The notes below the pieces were generated by a model. The model did no database searches. It saw only the letters and a list, made by a program, of their open reading frames with translations, and had not been told where the DNA came from. Made by a program: the position numbers and the translations under genes. Positions 25,437-36,571 of a DNA stretch of 64,000 nt are shown here, piece after piece. Origin of the DNA: Actinophytocola sp963729115 (GTDB taxonomy: Bacteria > Actinomycetota > Actinomycetes > Mycobacteriales > Pseudonocardiaceae); assembly GCA_963729115.1 (NCBI GenBank), contig CAVSMR010000025.1, positions 558,001-622,000 on the forward strand. Reading direction: 5' to 3'. Every line of letters begins with the position of its first letter. The stretch's first letter is position 1.

Positions 25437-26936
25437 CTACTGAGGACGGCGCCGGCGGGCGAGCAGGGTGAGCGCGGCGCCGAGGGCCAGGATGGTGGCG
25501 CCGATGACGATGAGGGTGGCGTCGGGGTTACCGGTCCGGGCGAGCTCGTCGCCGGGTCCGGGGCGGCCCTGGGCCCCACCGGTTCCGGCCTCGACGGGGA
25601 CGGTGACCGTCGCGCGGGCCACGGCCTGGGGTCCGCCGTTGCGGTACATGGTCTGGCCGGTGAAGACCTTGGTGGTCGAGGTCCCGCCGCTGCTGGTGAG
25701 GGTGACTGTGGCCGTGTAGGTACCCGGGTTGGCGTACTCGTGTCTAGTGGTGGCGGTGCTGGTCGTGGCGGTGGTGCCGTCGCCGAACTCCCAGCGGTAG
25801 CTGGCGACGATGCCGAACCTGACGGTGGACGGAGCGGCGAACACGGCCGGCGAGTGCGGCGGGGCGATCACCAGCGCCGCGTCGGGCGCCTGGTCGGGAG
25901 TGATCGCGATGCCGAACTGGGGGCCGCTCCCGTCCAGGGCGATCCGGCTGACCGCTCCGGTGTCCGCGTCGATCGGGTAGACGGCGTCGAGGCTGGTGAC
26001 GTAGAGGGTGGCGCCGTCGGGGGTGATGGCGATCCCCTCTGGAGGGGTGTCGACCCGGATGGGGTTGCCGGTCGTGTTGTCGCCGAGGTCGATCGGCACG
26101 ACTTCGTAGATCGCGGGGGTGCCGAAGTCGTTGGTGGTGACATAGGCGGTGCGGCCGTCCGGGGCGATGGCGATCGCGTGCGGCTCGCCGCCGACGGGTA
26201 TCCGGGCGCCGCGCGTGTTGTCGGCGGTGTCGATCGGGTAGACCGCGCGGTCGTCCTCGGCGGCGACGTAGGCGGTGGCGCCGTCGGGGGTGATCGCGAG
26301 CTCGCCGACGGTGCCGGCGGCGATCGCGATCGGGGCGCCGACGACCGGGGTGGCGCCGGTGGTGATCGGGAAGACCCGGCCGCCGCCGCCGATGCCTTCT
26401 CCCACGTAGATGGTGGCGCCGTCGGGAGTGATGGCCAGGGTCTCCGGGTCCGTGCCGGCGGGAAGCTGGATCGGGGCGCCGACGGTGTTGGTCGTGGTGT
26501 CGATCGGGTAGACCCGGGCGGGGAAATGGGCCACGTAGGCGGTGGCACCGTCGGGGGCGATGGCGATGTCACCGACGACGCCAGGACCCGGGACCGTGAT
26601 GGTGGTGGCGACCGCGTTGCTGGCGGTGTCGAGCACCGTGACCGTCGCGCGGCCGATGTTGGAGACATAGGCGGTGGTGGCGTCCGGGGTGATGGCGATG
26701 TGCTTGGGGTCGTTCCCACCGGTGGTAACCATGTCGCCGCGGGTGTTGGTCTCGGTGGCGATCGCGGTCACCCCGTCCACGCCGCCCACGAAGGCCTTCC
26801 ACGAGGCGCCCGCCGGTTGGGCCATGGCGGCGGGGGCCGGGGCCACCCACATCGCCGCCGACCCGGCGACCACGGTGGCGGCCAGCAGCCGCAGCGCCAG
26901 GCGCCGGGGTTGGCGGAACGAGGGGTGGCGAGTCAT
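25437..26936 (-). CDS. Secreted beta-propeller with PKD domain and sortase motif
   Basis: 499 residues. ATG 26936 follows GGAGCAACCC and starts a signal peptide (LRLLAATVVAGSAAMWVAP). Residues 50-350 are YVTN/YncE-type propeller blades with the repeat core IAITPDGATAYV (at least seven copies, for example IAPDGRTAYVTTNDFG). A PKD domain follows (YRWEFGDGT, then HEYANPGTYTATVTL). The C-terminus has LARTG, a hydrophobic helix (LIVIGATILALGAALTLL) and RRRR, the layout of a class E sortase substrate (LAxTG). Ligand unknown. Confidence 0.88.
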   Translation of the reverse strand: MTRHPSFRQPRRLALRLLAATVVAGSAAMWVAPAPAAMAQPAGASWKAFVGGVDGVTAIATETNTRGDMVTTGGNDPKHIAITPDATTAYVSNIGRATVTVLDTASNAVATTITVPGPGVVGDIAIAPDGATAYVAHFPARVYPIDTTTNTVGAPIQLPAGTDPETLAITPDGATIYVGEGIGGGGRVFPITTGATPVVGAPIAIAAGTVGELAITPDGATAYVAAEDDRAVYPIDTADNTRGARIPVGGEPHAIAIAPDGRTAYVTTNDFGTPAIYEVVPIDLGDNTTGNPIRVDTPPEGIAITPDGATLYVTSLDAVYPIDADTGAVSRIALDGSGPQFGIAITPDQAPDAALVIAPPHSPAVFAAPSTVRFGIVASYRWEFGDGTTATTSTATTRHEYANPGTYTATVTLTSSGGTSTTKVFTGQTMYRNGGPQAVARATVTVPVEAGTGGAQGRPGPGDELARTGNPDATLIVIGATILALGAALTLLARRRRPQ

Positions 26937-27146
26937 TGGGTTGCTCCTGCGCGTCGGCTTCCGAGACCCCGGCATCCTGCCGAGTGCGGGCTCGGAACGC
27001 GGCCCGAAGCACCCGAACGGGACGATCAACAACCCGGTCGTGCCATCCATTGCACCTATCCAGGTGACCTACCTGGCCGGCCCGATGGCCCTGTCAGACA
27101 CAGCACTTGACTCCGGCCACGCCGTCCACGGCCCGTTGCCGGCGGC

Positions 27147-27345
27147 GCGTGGCTGAGGCCTGTGGACAACTCCGGGCCACGCGGGGCCCCCCGCTTTCCA
27201 CGCTACCGACCGGCACCGACCGAACCGGAGCGCGCGGTGCAGACCTGTGGACAACCCCGCGCCACGCGGGGGCCCCCCGTTTTCCACGCTACTTGTGAGG
27301 GCTGACAGAACCGGGGTGCGTGGCTGAGGGCTGTGGACAACCTCG
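27147..27345. repeat. Three ~85-bp repeats each with a DnaA box
   Basis: TGTGGACAA, the reverse complement of the DnaA box TTGTCCACA, occurs at 27161-27169, 27246-27254 and 27332-27340, spaced 85 and 86 bp. The first two units also share GCCACGCGGGG-CCCCCCG and TTTCCACGCTAC after the box; the first and third share GCGTGGCTGAGG before it. The third unit is cut off after the box. These fill the second half of the 421-bp gap 26937-27357; the first half (26937-27140) shows no gene or clear signal beyond the ribosome site of the propeller gene. Confidence 0.85.
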
Positions 27346-27357
27346 GTCAGGGACCGG

Positions 27358-28362
27358 TCAAGGGAGGATGATCTCCGAGACCAGTGCCTTGTGGTCGCTG
27401 CCCGGTATGTCGAACACCGCGTAGCTGCCGAACGCGCAGCGGTCGTCGGCGACGATGTGGTCGATGGTCACCGGGGGGCCGAGTGGCCAGCTCGACCACG
27501 TCGCCTTCATGCCGTTCCCCGTCGACTCCGCCGCGTCGGCGTAGCCCCGGTCGACCACCGCGCGGAACGCCGCGTGGTCGAGCGACGCGTTGAAGTCTCC
27601 CGCCAGCACGCGGATGCGCTCGGCCGGGCGGGGCAGCCCGGCCAGCTCGGTGCGCCACGTGCCGGCCGAGCGGGTGCGGACGCCCGGCTGGATGTGCACC
27701 GCGGTCAGCTCGATGTCGTCGTCGTCGCCCGGGAGGTCCACCACCATCGACGGCTGCGCGAGCGTCGACTCGTCCATCAGCACGATCTGGCGCAGCGGGT
27801 ACGTCGACACGACGGCCGTGCCCGAACCGCTCGCGTCCGTGTCGTACACGCGGTTGGGCAGCAGCTTGTCCAGGCCGGCCTCGGTGAGCGCGGCGTCCTC
27901 CGCCTGGGTCAGCTCCGGCATGACGAGCACGTCGACCTTCTGCTCGCGCGCGAGGCGCACCACCGTCCGCGCGTCGGCGCGGCCGATGTACAGGTTCAGC
28001 GACATGACCCGCAGCCGCGGGCCGTCCGCGGCCGGCTGCTCCTCCGACAGCACGCGCGGCACGAGCAACGCCCCCAGCGCGAACGCGAGCAGCACCACGG
28101 TGACGCCGACGACCCGCCGCCGCAGCAGCACGCACAACAACCCGAGCACGAGCCCGAACGCCGCCACGTACGGCGTCAGCGCCATCGCCGCGACCAGCAC
28201 CTCGACCGTCTCGATGCCGGCGATCCGCAGCACGACGTACGCCACGAACACCAGCGCCAGCGTGACCAGGAAGAACCCGAGCTTGCGCCCACCGGGCCGG
28301 CGACGCGGTGCGTCGTCGTACTCCGGCTCGGGGTCGAGCTCCACGAACGAGGTCCTGGCCAC
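27358..28362 (-). CDS. Membrane-anchored endonuclease/exonuclease/phosphatase protein
   Basis: 334 residues. Three N-terminal hydrophobic helices (FFLVTLALVFVAYVVLRIAG, VLVAAMALTPYVAAFGLVLG, VVGVTVVLLAFALGALLV) precede an exported EEP domain. Catalytic features are RVMSLNLYIGRAD, DVLVMPELT (metal-binding Glu), LAGDFNASLDHAAF, IDHIVADD and GSDHKALVSEI. GTG at 28362 gives MARTSFVEL; an upstream TTG at 28380 is possible. Such proteins cleave phosphodiesters of nucleic acids, sphingolipids or lipid phosphates; which applies here is not known. Confidence 0.87.
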   Translation of the reverse strand: MARTSFVELDPEPEYDDAPRRRPGGRKLGFFLVTLALVFVAYVVLRIAGIETVEVLVAAMALTPYVAAFGLVLGLLCVLLRRRVVGVTVVLLAFALGALLVPRVLSEEQPAADGPRLRVMSLNLYIGRADARTVVRLAREQKVDVLVMPELTQAEDAALTEAGLDKLLPNRVYDTDASGSGTAVVSTYPLRQIVLMDESTLAQPSMVVDLPGDDDDIELTAVHIQPGVRTRSAGTWRTELAGLPRPAERIRVLAGDFNASLDHAAFRAVVDRGYADAAESTGNGMKATWSSWPLGPPVTIDHIVADDRCAFGSYAVFDIPGSDHKALVSEIILP

Positions 28363-28399
28363 GTGACCAATATGCCGCAACTACGGCCCCGAAACAGGC

Positions 28400-28436
28400 G
28401 AAAGCCGCATCACCACGCCGTGGCGATGCGGCTTTC
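28400..28436 (-). terminator. Intrinsic terminator after clpC
   Basis: Perfect 12-bp inverted repeat GAAAGCCGCATC/GATGCGGCTTTC with a 13-nt loop, 13 bp beyond the clpC stop codon. On the clpC strand the hairpin is followed by GCCTGTTTCG rather than a long T run, as is usual for actinobacterial hairpin terminators. Confidence 0.8.
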
Positions 28437-28449
28437 GACCGGTTTCGAA

Positions 28450-31002
<2,553 letters not shown>

Positions 31003-31276
31003 CTGCACTCCTGACTGCTGCGCCGGCGGCCCTATGCCCCACCGAGTTCTCTGTGATGCCGGTGGGCCCAGCACCGTGAAGACCACTGTAGTCGCCCAGC
31101 CTGTCGCTCTCAGTACCACTTGCGGCTAAGCACGGCGGTCTACAACGAGGTAATCATCGTCGCACCGAACAACGTGCGGGAATCGGGAAGGATTCCGCTG
31201 AGTGGCGCTGTCCGCTCAACGCGAACACCATCGGTCCGTGTGGTCACACCGCCGCGCGACGTGGTTGACAGGCGGC

Positions 31277-31295
31277 TAAGGTAAGGCAAGCCTCA
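31277..31295. promoter_or_regulatory. Candidate IdeR/DtxR iron box
   Basis: TAAGGTAAGGCAAGCCTCA matches most positions of the 19-bp actinobacterial iron box TTAGGTTAGGCTAACCTAA, including the central GGCnAnCCT. It lies 27 bp before the FhuF-like start and just after TTGACA (31265-31270), a good -35 element, so iron-loaded IdeR would block this promoter. Confidence 0.7.
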
Positions 31296-31321
31296 CCACC
31301 TATCGGCGCAGCGGAGACCAC

Positions 31322-32137
31322 ATGCGGACCACGGCGAGCCTACGGCTCGTGACCGACGCGCGGCGGGTAGATCTCGCCGGCTCGGTGGCACACGCGTCCT
31401 CGCAGCAGGTCAGGTCCAGCCTGCGGGTCGACGTGCCGGACGGCGAGGCCGACTGGGTGAATTGCGGGCAGCTACTCTCCGACACCGCCGGTTTCGCGAC
31501 CTGGCGGGACTCGCTCGCGAATTGGCTCCATGAGCGCTACGGCGATGCGCCCGAACGGACGACCGCGGGCTACGTCATGACGTGGTATCTCGGAGTACCG
31601 GGTTACCTGGCGGCGCTGCTGTTCCACCACGAGCGCCGGGTGCCGTCGCTGCGCCCGGAGCACCTGGCGTTCCACACGGCTCGACCACGCCCTCACCCCG
31701 ACTCGATCGCGGTGCTAGACACACGCTTCGTATGCCTGCCCGACGATCCAGCGGCGGACAGTCGAGACGCGACGGTCGTGCCCGACGAGCGCGCGCTGGC
31801 GGCGGTGCTGCGGGGACGGTTCACCGCGCACGCGGCCCGCTTCGTCGAGGCGTTCGCCCCGACCGTCCGATTCGGCCGCCACACCCTGTGGGCCGCGGCC
31901 ACCGACGCCCTGGACGACTCGATGTTGCTGGCGGGGCGGTACGGCGGCGACGAGAGCGCGGGCGTGCTGGACGCGTCACTGATACTCCCGGAGCGGCTGG
32001 GCCCACTGACATCAGCCTCGACGATGCGCCCCGACCAGGGCGGCTGGACCCGGCGGCGCGAGAGCTGCTGCTTCCACTACCTGCTGGACCAGGGCAAGGG
32101 ACCGTGCTCCACCTGCCCGCGGATCCTCCCCAAGTAG
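31322..32137 (+). CDS. FhuF-like [2Fe-2S] ferric-siderophore reductase
   Basis: 271 residues, soluble. The C-terminus has the FhuF cluster motif CC-x10-C-x2-C in RESCCFHYLLDQGKGPCSTC. The rest is the helical FhuF/IucA-like reductase domain (MTWYLGVPGYLAALLFHHER). Such proteins release iron from imported ferric siderophores by reduction. The iron box upstream fits. No siderophore gene is adjacent. GGAG precedes the ATG. Confidence 0.87.
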   Translation: MRTTASLRLVTDARRVDLAGSVAHASSQQVRSSLRVDVPDGEADWVNCGQLLSDTAGFATWRDSLANWLHERYGDAPERTTAGYVMTWYLGVPGYLAALLFHHERRVPSLRPEHLAFHTARPRPHPDSIAVLDTRFVCLPDDPAADSRDATVVPDERALAAVLRGRFTAHAARFVEAFAPTVRFGRHTLWAAATDALDDSMLLAGRYGGDESAGVLDASLILPERLGPLTSASTMRPDQGGWTRRRESCCFHYLLDQGKGPCSTCPRILPK

Positions 32138-32200
32138 CACACCGCTCCGCACGTGCGTGCGGACGTGCGGGCTCGGGTGGGTGCTGCGTGGGCGTCGGTG

Positions 32201-33181
32201 TCAGTCGTCGGGGGTGCCGGATAGGGCGTCGCCGAGGGGGGTTCTTTGGTATAGGACCGAGCGGCCCGCGCGGGCTCGGCTCACGAGGCCGGCGCGGCGC
32301 AGTACCGCCAGGTGGTCGCCCACCGCGCCTGGTGCCAGGCGGAGGGCGGCCGCCAACTGGGTGGTGCTTGCCGGCTCGGCCAGGGTTGCCAGCAGGCGCG
32401 CCCGCGACCGGCCCAGCAGGTCCGCCAGCGCGGAGGGCGGCGGGACGTCCTCGGGCTCCAGCAGCGCCGCCGTGCCGCGCGCCGGGTAGATCAGCGCGTG
32501 CGGCCACGGTGGATCCAGGTACATCGCCACCTTCGGCCACACGAACACCGACGGCACCAGCAGCAGCCCCCGCCCACCCAGCTCGACGTCCTGGTCCGCC
32601 CGGTGCGTCACCTCGATCCGGCCCTCGCGCCACGCGACCCGCTGATGCAGGCCGGCCAGGGCCGCCGTCCAGCCGGCCCGGCTCAGCAGGCCCGCCCGGT
32701 GCACCACGTCCCGCTCGCACACCGCGCGCAGCGCCGGCCAGTCCGGGCCGACCAGCTCGTGCCACGCCCGCTCCAGCGTGTCCGTCACGATCGGGACCAC
32801 GTCCGGGTCCGCGAGCACCGCGCGCACGCGGGCGGACGGCGCGGGCGAGTCCTTCAGGCACTTCGCGATCTCGGCCCGCGCCACGTCGAGCGGGGTCGCG
32901 CGCACGGTCGCGAGGTCGTCGGCCAGGGTCTGGGCCATGGTCGACGGCGGCGGGGCCACGAACGCCGCGCCGAAGTGGCGGGTCTGCAGCGCCAGGACCA
33001 CGTCCAGGTCCGTCGTCGCGCGCAGCCGGCGGTACACCGGGCGCAGCCGCGCCGCCCAGTCCGCCGGCAGCCGCGCGTGGTTCAGGCCGGACAACCGCCG
33101 CAGGCAACCGTCCAGCTCGAACAGCGGCGACACCGCGAACCTGCTGTTCAGCAGGTCGTCACGGTTGACCTCGAGCCGCAT
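32201..33181 (-). CDS. ArsR-type winged-helix regulator with DUF5937-like N-terminal domain
   Basis: 326 residues. The first 245 form a helical/beta ligand domain of the DUF5937 kind, with SPLFELDGCLRRLSG near residue 19 and LLVPSVFVWPKVAMYLDPPW near 205. The C-terminal 80 residues are a winged helix (LGRSRARLLATLAEPASTTQ, APGAVGDHLAVLRRAGLVSR). This order (DNA-binding domain last) is typical of such actinobacterial ArsR relatives. It is divergent from the MFS gene by 71 bp and is likely to control it. Confidence 0.85.
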   Translation of the reverse strand: MRLEVNRDDLLNSRFAVSPLFELDGCLRRLSGLNHARLPADWAARLRPVYRRLRATTDLDVVLALQTRHFGAAFVAPPPSTMAQTLADDLATVRATPLDVARAEIAKCLKDSPAPSARVRAVLADPDVVPIVTDTLERAWHELVGPDWPALRAVCERDVVHRAGLLSRAGWTAALAGLHQRVAWREGRIEVTHRADQDVELGGRGLLLVPSVFVWPKVAMYLDPPWPHALIYPARGTAALLEPEDVPPPSALADLLGRSRARLLATLAEPASTTQLAAALRLAPGAVGDHLAVLRRAGLVSRARAGRSVLYQRTPLGDALSGTPDD

Positions 33182-33252
33182 CACGCCCTCGACCTTACGT
33201 TGTCCGGCGAATCTTTGGCGCCCGGTGGGCGCCTCGGGCGAGGCTCGTCGGC

Positions 33253-34458
33253 ATGACCGAGGTGACGAGCCGGGCGACGTTCCGCCAGGTGCTGGCCGAG
33301 CCGGTGTTCCGCGTGCTGTTCCTGTGCCGCGCGCTCGCGATCGGCGCGGACACGCTGCGCACGGTGGCCCTCTCGGTCCTCGTCTTCGCCCAGACCGGCT
33401 CGGCGTTCCTCGGCGCGCTGACGTTCGGCATCTCGTTCCTGCCGCAGGCGATCGGCGGCGTGGTGATCGGCGCGCTGCCCGACCTCGTGCGGCCGCGGCC
33501 GCTCATCGTCGGCGGCTACCTGCTGGAGGCGCTCGGTGCGGCGGTGCTGGCGCTCGCCGGGCTGCCGGTGTGGGCGAGCCTGCTGCTGGTCGCCGCGATC
33601 GGGTGTCTCGCGCCGGTGTTCAACGGCACCGCCGCCCGGCTGACCGCGGACTCGCTGACCGGCGACGCGTTCGTCCTCGGCCGCAGCCTCTTCCAGCTCG
33701 CGGTGTCCGCCGCGCAGCTCGTGGGGCTCGCGGCCGGCGGCCTGGCGGTCGCGGCGGTCGGTGCGCAGCACGCGTTGCTCATCACGGCCGGCTGCCACCT
33801 CGTCGCCGCGCTCGGCACCCGGCTCGGGCTACCGGACCTGCCCGCGCCCGGCCGCGACGGCGCGCAGTCGCTGTTCGGGCGCAGCCGGCGGGTCACCCGC
33901 GAGCTCCTCGCCGACCCGGCCGTGCGGCGGCTGCTGCTCGTCATGTGGCTGCCGCCCGCGTTCGTGACCGGCGCGGAGAGCCTGCTCGTCCCGTACACCG
34001 CGCTGCGCGGGTTCCCGGCCGGCGCCCCCGGCCTGCTGCTCGCGTGCGTCCCGGTCGGCATGATCGCCGGCAACTTCGTGACCGCCCGGGTGCTCGCCCC
34101 CGCCACCCGCGAGCGCGTCGTGCCGCTGCTGGTCGCGGTGCTGGGCCTGCCGCTGCTCGGGTTCGCGTTCGACCTCGGCGTGGTGACGCTCGGCGCGCTG
34201 CTCGCGGTGACCGGGTTCGGCTTCGGCTACGGGATGGGCATCCAGCGGCCGTTCCGCGACGCGGTGTCCGTGGACGTGCGCGGGCAGGCGTTCGGCCTGA
34301 TGTCGACCGGTCTGATGACGCTGCAGGGAGTCGGGCCGGCGCTGTTCGGGCTGGCCGCCGGGGTCGTGCCCGTGGGCCTGGCCATGGCCTGCGGCGGGGT
34401 GGCCACGCTGGTCACGGCCGGCTGGATCGCGCTGGGCGCGCGGCACGATCGGGAATGA
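33253..34458 (+). CDS. MFS transporter
   Basis: Drug or metabolite exporter of the major facilitator superfamily, 401 residues, about 11-12 hydrophobic helices (for example LGALTFGISFLPQAIGGVVIG, split by the loop DLVRPRPLIVGG, which stands at the usual loop 2-3 position). The final helix ends ALGARHDRE. Divergent from the ArsR-type regulator. Substrate unknown. A strong hairpin follows. Confidence 0.88.
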   Translation: MTEVTSRATFRQVLAEPVFRVLFLCRALAIGADTLRTVALSVLVFAQTGSAFLGALTFGISFLPQAIGGVVIGALPDLVRPRPLIVGGYLLEALGAAVLALAGLPVWASLLLVAAIGCLAPVFNGTAARLTADSLTGDAFVLGRSLFQLAVSAAQLVGLAAGGLAVAAVGAQHALLITAGCHLVAALGTRLGLPDLPAPGRDGAQSLFGRSRRVTRELLADPAVRRLLLVMWLPPAFVTGAESLLVPYTALRGFPAGAPGLLLACVPVGMIAGNFVTARVLAPATRERVVPLLVAVLGLPLLGFAFDLGVVTLGALLAVTGFGFGYGMGIQRPFRDAVSVDVRGQAFGLMSTGLMTLQGVGPALFGLAAGVVPVGLAMACGGVATLVTAGWIALGARHDRE

Positions 34459-34474
34459 TCGCGAAAAGCGAAAA

Positions 34475-34517
34475 CGCCGGTTCTCAGTCGATGACGATTA
34501 CGGGTTGAGAACCGGCG
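34475..34517. terminator. Bidirectional hairpin terminator between MFS and lsr2
   Basis: Perfect 12-bp inverted repeat CGCCGGTTCTCA/TGAGAACCGGCG with a 19-nt loop in the 72-bp gap between the convergent MFS and lsr2 genes. It can serve both transcripts; AAAAGCGAAAA upstream gives T-rich sequence on the lsr2 strand. Confidence 0.82.
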
Positions 34518-34530
34518 CTTCGGCCAATGG

Positions 34531-34878
34531 TCACGCCTGCCCGTTGTAGGCGTCGGTGACCTCCTTGGGGATTCGGCCCCGATCGGAGACGTTCATGCCC
34601 TGCTTGCGCGCCCACTCGCGAATTGCCTGGTTCTGTTCCCGATCGGCCGATGCGGTACGCGGCGCACGACCCGCACCGATGCGGCTGGCAAGACGCTTAC
34701 GGCCGGCCTGGCGACGAGCATGCTCCACGTATTCGGACAGCGCGCCGCGCAACCGTTCCGCATTGCCGTCGGAGAGATCGATCTCGTAGACGGCGCCATC
34801 CAAACCGAACTCGACGGTCTCCCCGGCTTCGGAACCGTCTAGGTCGTCGACCAGGGTAACCATGACCTTCTGCGCCAT
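34531..34878 (-). CDS. lsr2: Nucleoid-associated protein Lsr2
   Basis: H-NS-like silencer of AT-rich and foreign DNA, 115 residues. The N-terminal oligomerisation domain begins MAQKVMVTLVDDLDG; the C-terminal DNA-binding domain has the AT-hook-like RGR in SDRGRIPKEV. The ATG has GGAGG upstream, which decides it over longer in-frame starts. As in mycobacteria it lies beside lysS. In this GC-rich window few targets are expected locally. Confidence 0.97.
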   Translation of the reverse strand: MAQKVMVTLVDDLDGSEAGETVEFGLDGAVYEIDLSDGNAERLRGALSEYVEHARRQAGRKRLASRIGAGRAPRTASADREQNQAIREWARKQGMNVSDRGRIPKEVTDAYNGQA

Positions 34879-35003
34879 CTGCGCCCTCCTTGGTTTGAAA
34901 CTCGACGCCGAACGTGCGTGTGTCAGCACCGATATAAATACTCCCACTAAGGAGGTTAACGCAAATCCTGGGGCGGATTAGTAGCGAACGTGTTGCAAGT
35001 TGC

Positions 35004-36506
35004 TCATTCTGGGCGCACGAGCGGAAACAGGATCGTCTCGCGTATGCCGAGGCCGGTGAGTGCCATCAGCAACCGGTCGGTGCCCATTCCGACGCCGCCA
35101 CTCGGCGGCATTCCGTACTCGAGTGCCCGCAGAAAGTCCTCGTCAAGGCGCATGGCCTCGTCGTCGCCGCCCGCCCGAAGGCTGGCCTGCTCGGTGAGCC
35201 GGTCCCGCTCGACGACCGCGTCCACCAGCTCCGAGTAGCCGGTCGCCAACTCGAATCCGCGAACGTAGAGGTCCCATTTCTCCGCGACGCCCGGGATGCT
35301 GCGGTGCTGGCGGGTCAGCGGGGACGTCTCGACCGGGAAGTCCTTCACGAACGTCGGCTCGTGCAGCTTGCCGGCGACGAGGTGCTCGAACAGCTCCTCG
35401 ACGAGCTTGCCGTGCCCGAACTTGGGGTCCACCTCCAGGCCGACCGCCCCGGCGTGCTTGCGCAGCAGGTCAGCCGGGGTCTGCGGGGTGATCTCCTCGC
35501 CGAGCGCCTCGGCCACCGAGCCGTACATCGTGATCGAGGTCCAGTCGCCGGACAGGTCGTAGGGCGATCCGTCGGCCAGCGTGATCTCCAGCGTGCCGAA
35601 CACCGACCGCGCGGCTTCCTGGACGAGCTCCCGGGTCAGCACCGCCATCGTGTCGTAGGTGGCGTACGCCTCGTAGAACTCGAGCATCGCGAACTCAGGT
35701 GAATGCGAGGAGTCCATCCCCTCGTTACGAAAGTTGCGATTGATCTCGAAGACCTTGTCGATTCCGCCCACGACGCACCGCTTGAGGAACAACTCCGGCG
35801 CGATGCGCAGGTACAGATCCATGTCCATCGCGTTCGAGTGTGTGACAAACGGCCGCGCGGTGGCACCGCCGTGCATCGTCTGGAGCATCGGGGTCTCGAC
35901 CTCGACGTATCCGCGACGATAGAAACTCTCTCGCAATGCCCGGTTGACACCGGCCCGCATCAGTGCGTTATCCCGCGCCTGCGGGCGCAGGATCAGATCG
36001 ACATAGCGCTGCCGAATACGCGTTTCCTCGGCCAGCTCCTTGTGCGCCACCGGCAGCGGGCGCAACGACTTGGCCGCCATTCGCCACTCGTCGGCTAGTA
36101 CGGACAGCTCACCTCGGCGGGAGGTGATTACCTCGCCACGCACGAAAACGTGATCGCCGAGGTCGACATCGCCCTTCCACGCCGAAAGCGCGTCCGCGCC
36201 CACCTTGTTCAGGCTGAGCATCGCCTGCAGTTCGGTGCCGTCGCCGGCCATGAGCGTCGCGAAACAGAGCTTGCCCGTATTGCGCATGAACATGACCCGG
36301 CCGGCCACGCCGACCTCGTCACCGGTGGCGGTGTCGGTCGGCAAATCGGAATAGGCGGCCCGGACCTGCGCCAGAGTGTGCGTCCGCGGCAGTTCGACGG
36401 GATAGGGATCGACGCCCTCGGCAAGCAGCCGGGCCCGCTTCTCCCGCCGGACCCGCAACTGCTCCGGAAGGTCGTCGGCCGGGGGCTGAAGCGATTCGTC
36501 GGTCAC
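35004..36506 (-). CDS. lysS: Lysyl-tRNA synthetase (class II)
   Basis: 500 residues. The OB-fold anticodon domain (about 60-160, GDEVGVAGRVMFMRNTGKLC) precedes the class II core: motif 1 in RRGYVEVETPMLQ, motif 2 in FEINRNFRNEGMDSSHSPEF and motif 3 in GVGMGTDRLLMALTG. GTG start. No RNA-switch such as a T-box is seen upstream. Order lsr2-lysS matches mycobacteria. Confidence 0.97.
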   Translation of the reverse strand: MTDESLQPPADDLPEQLRVRREKRARLLAEGVDPYPVELPRTHTLAQVRAAYSDLPTDTATGDEVGVAGRVMFMRNTGKLCFATLMAGDGTELQAMLSLNKVGADALSAWKGDVDLGDHVFVRGEVITSRRGELSVLADEWRMAAKSLRPLPVAHKELAEETRIRQRYVDLILRPQARDNALMRAGVNRALRESFYRRGYVEVETPMLQTMHGGATARPFVTHSNAMDMDLYLRIAPELFLKRCVVGGIDKVFEINRNFRNEGMDSSHSPEFAMLEFYEAYATYDTMAVLTRELVQEAARSVFGTLEITLADGSPYDLSGDWTSITMYGSVAEALGEEITPQTPADLLRKHAGAVGLEVDPKFGHGKLVEELFEHLVAGKLHEPTFVKDFPVETSPLTRQHRSIPGVAEKWDLYVRGFELATGYSELVDAVVERDRLTEQASLRAGGDDEAMRLDEDFLRALEYGMPPSGGVGMGTDRLLMALTGLGIRETILFPLVRPE

Positions 36507-36571
36507 GCGAACAAGGGTACGGAGACCGCCCGTGGCCAGGCGATCGGGTATCCGCGGCTAGGTTGGGGACC

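Noticed and set aside
27147..27345. Chromosomal replication origin
   Set aside because: Only three DnaA boxes and no dnaA, dnaN, rpmH or parA/B nearby; a titration site is more likely than oriC.
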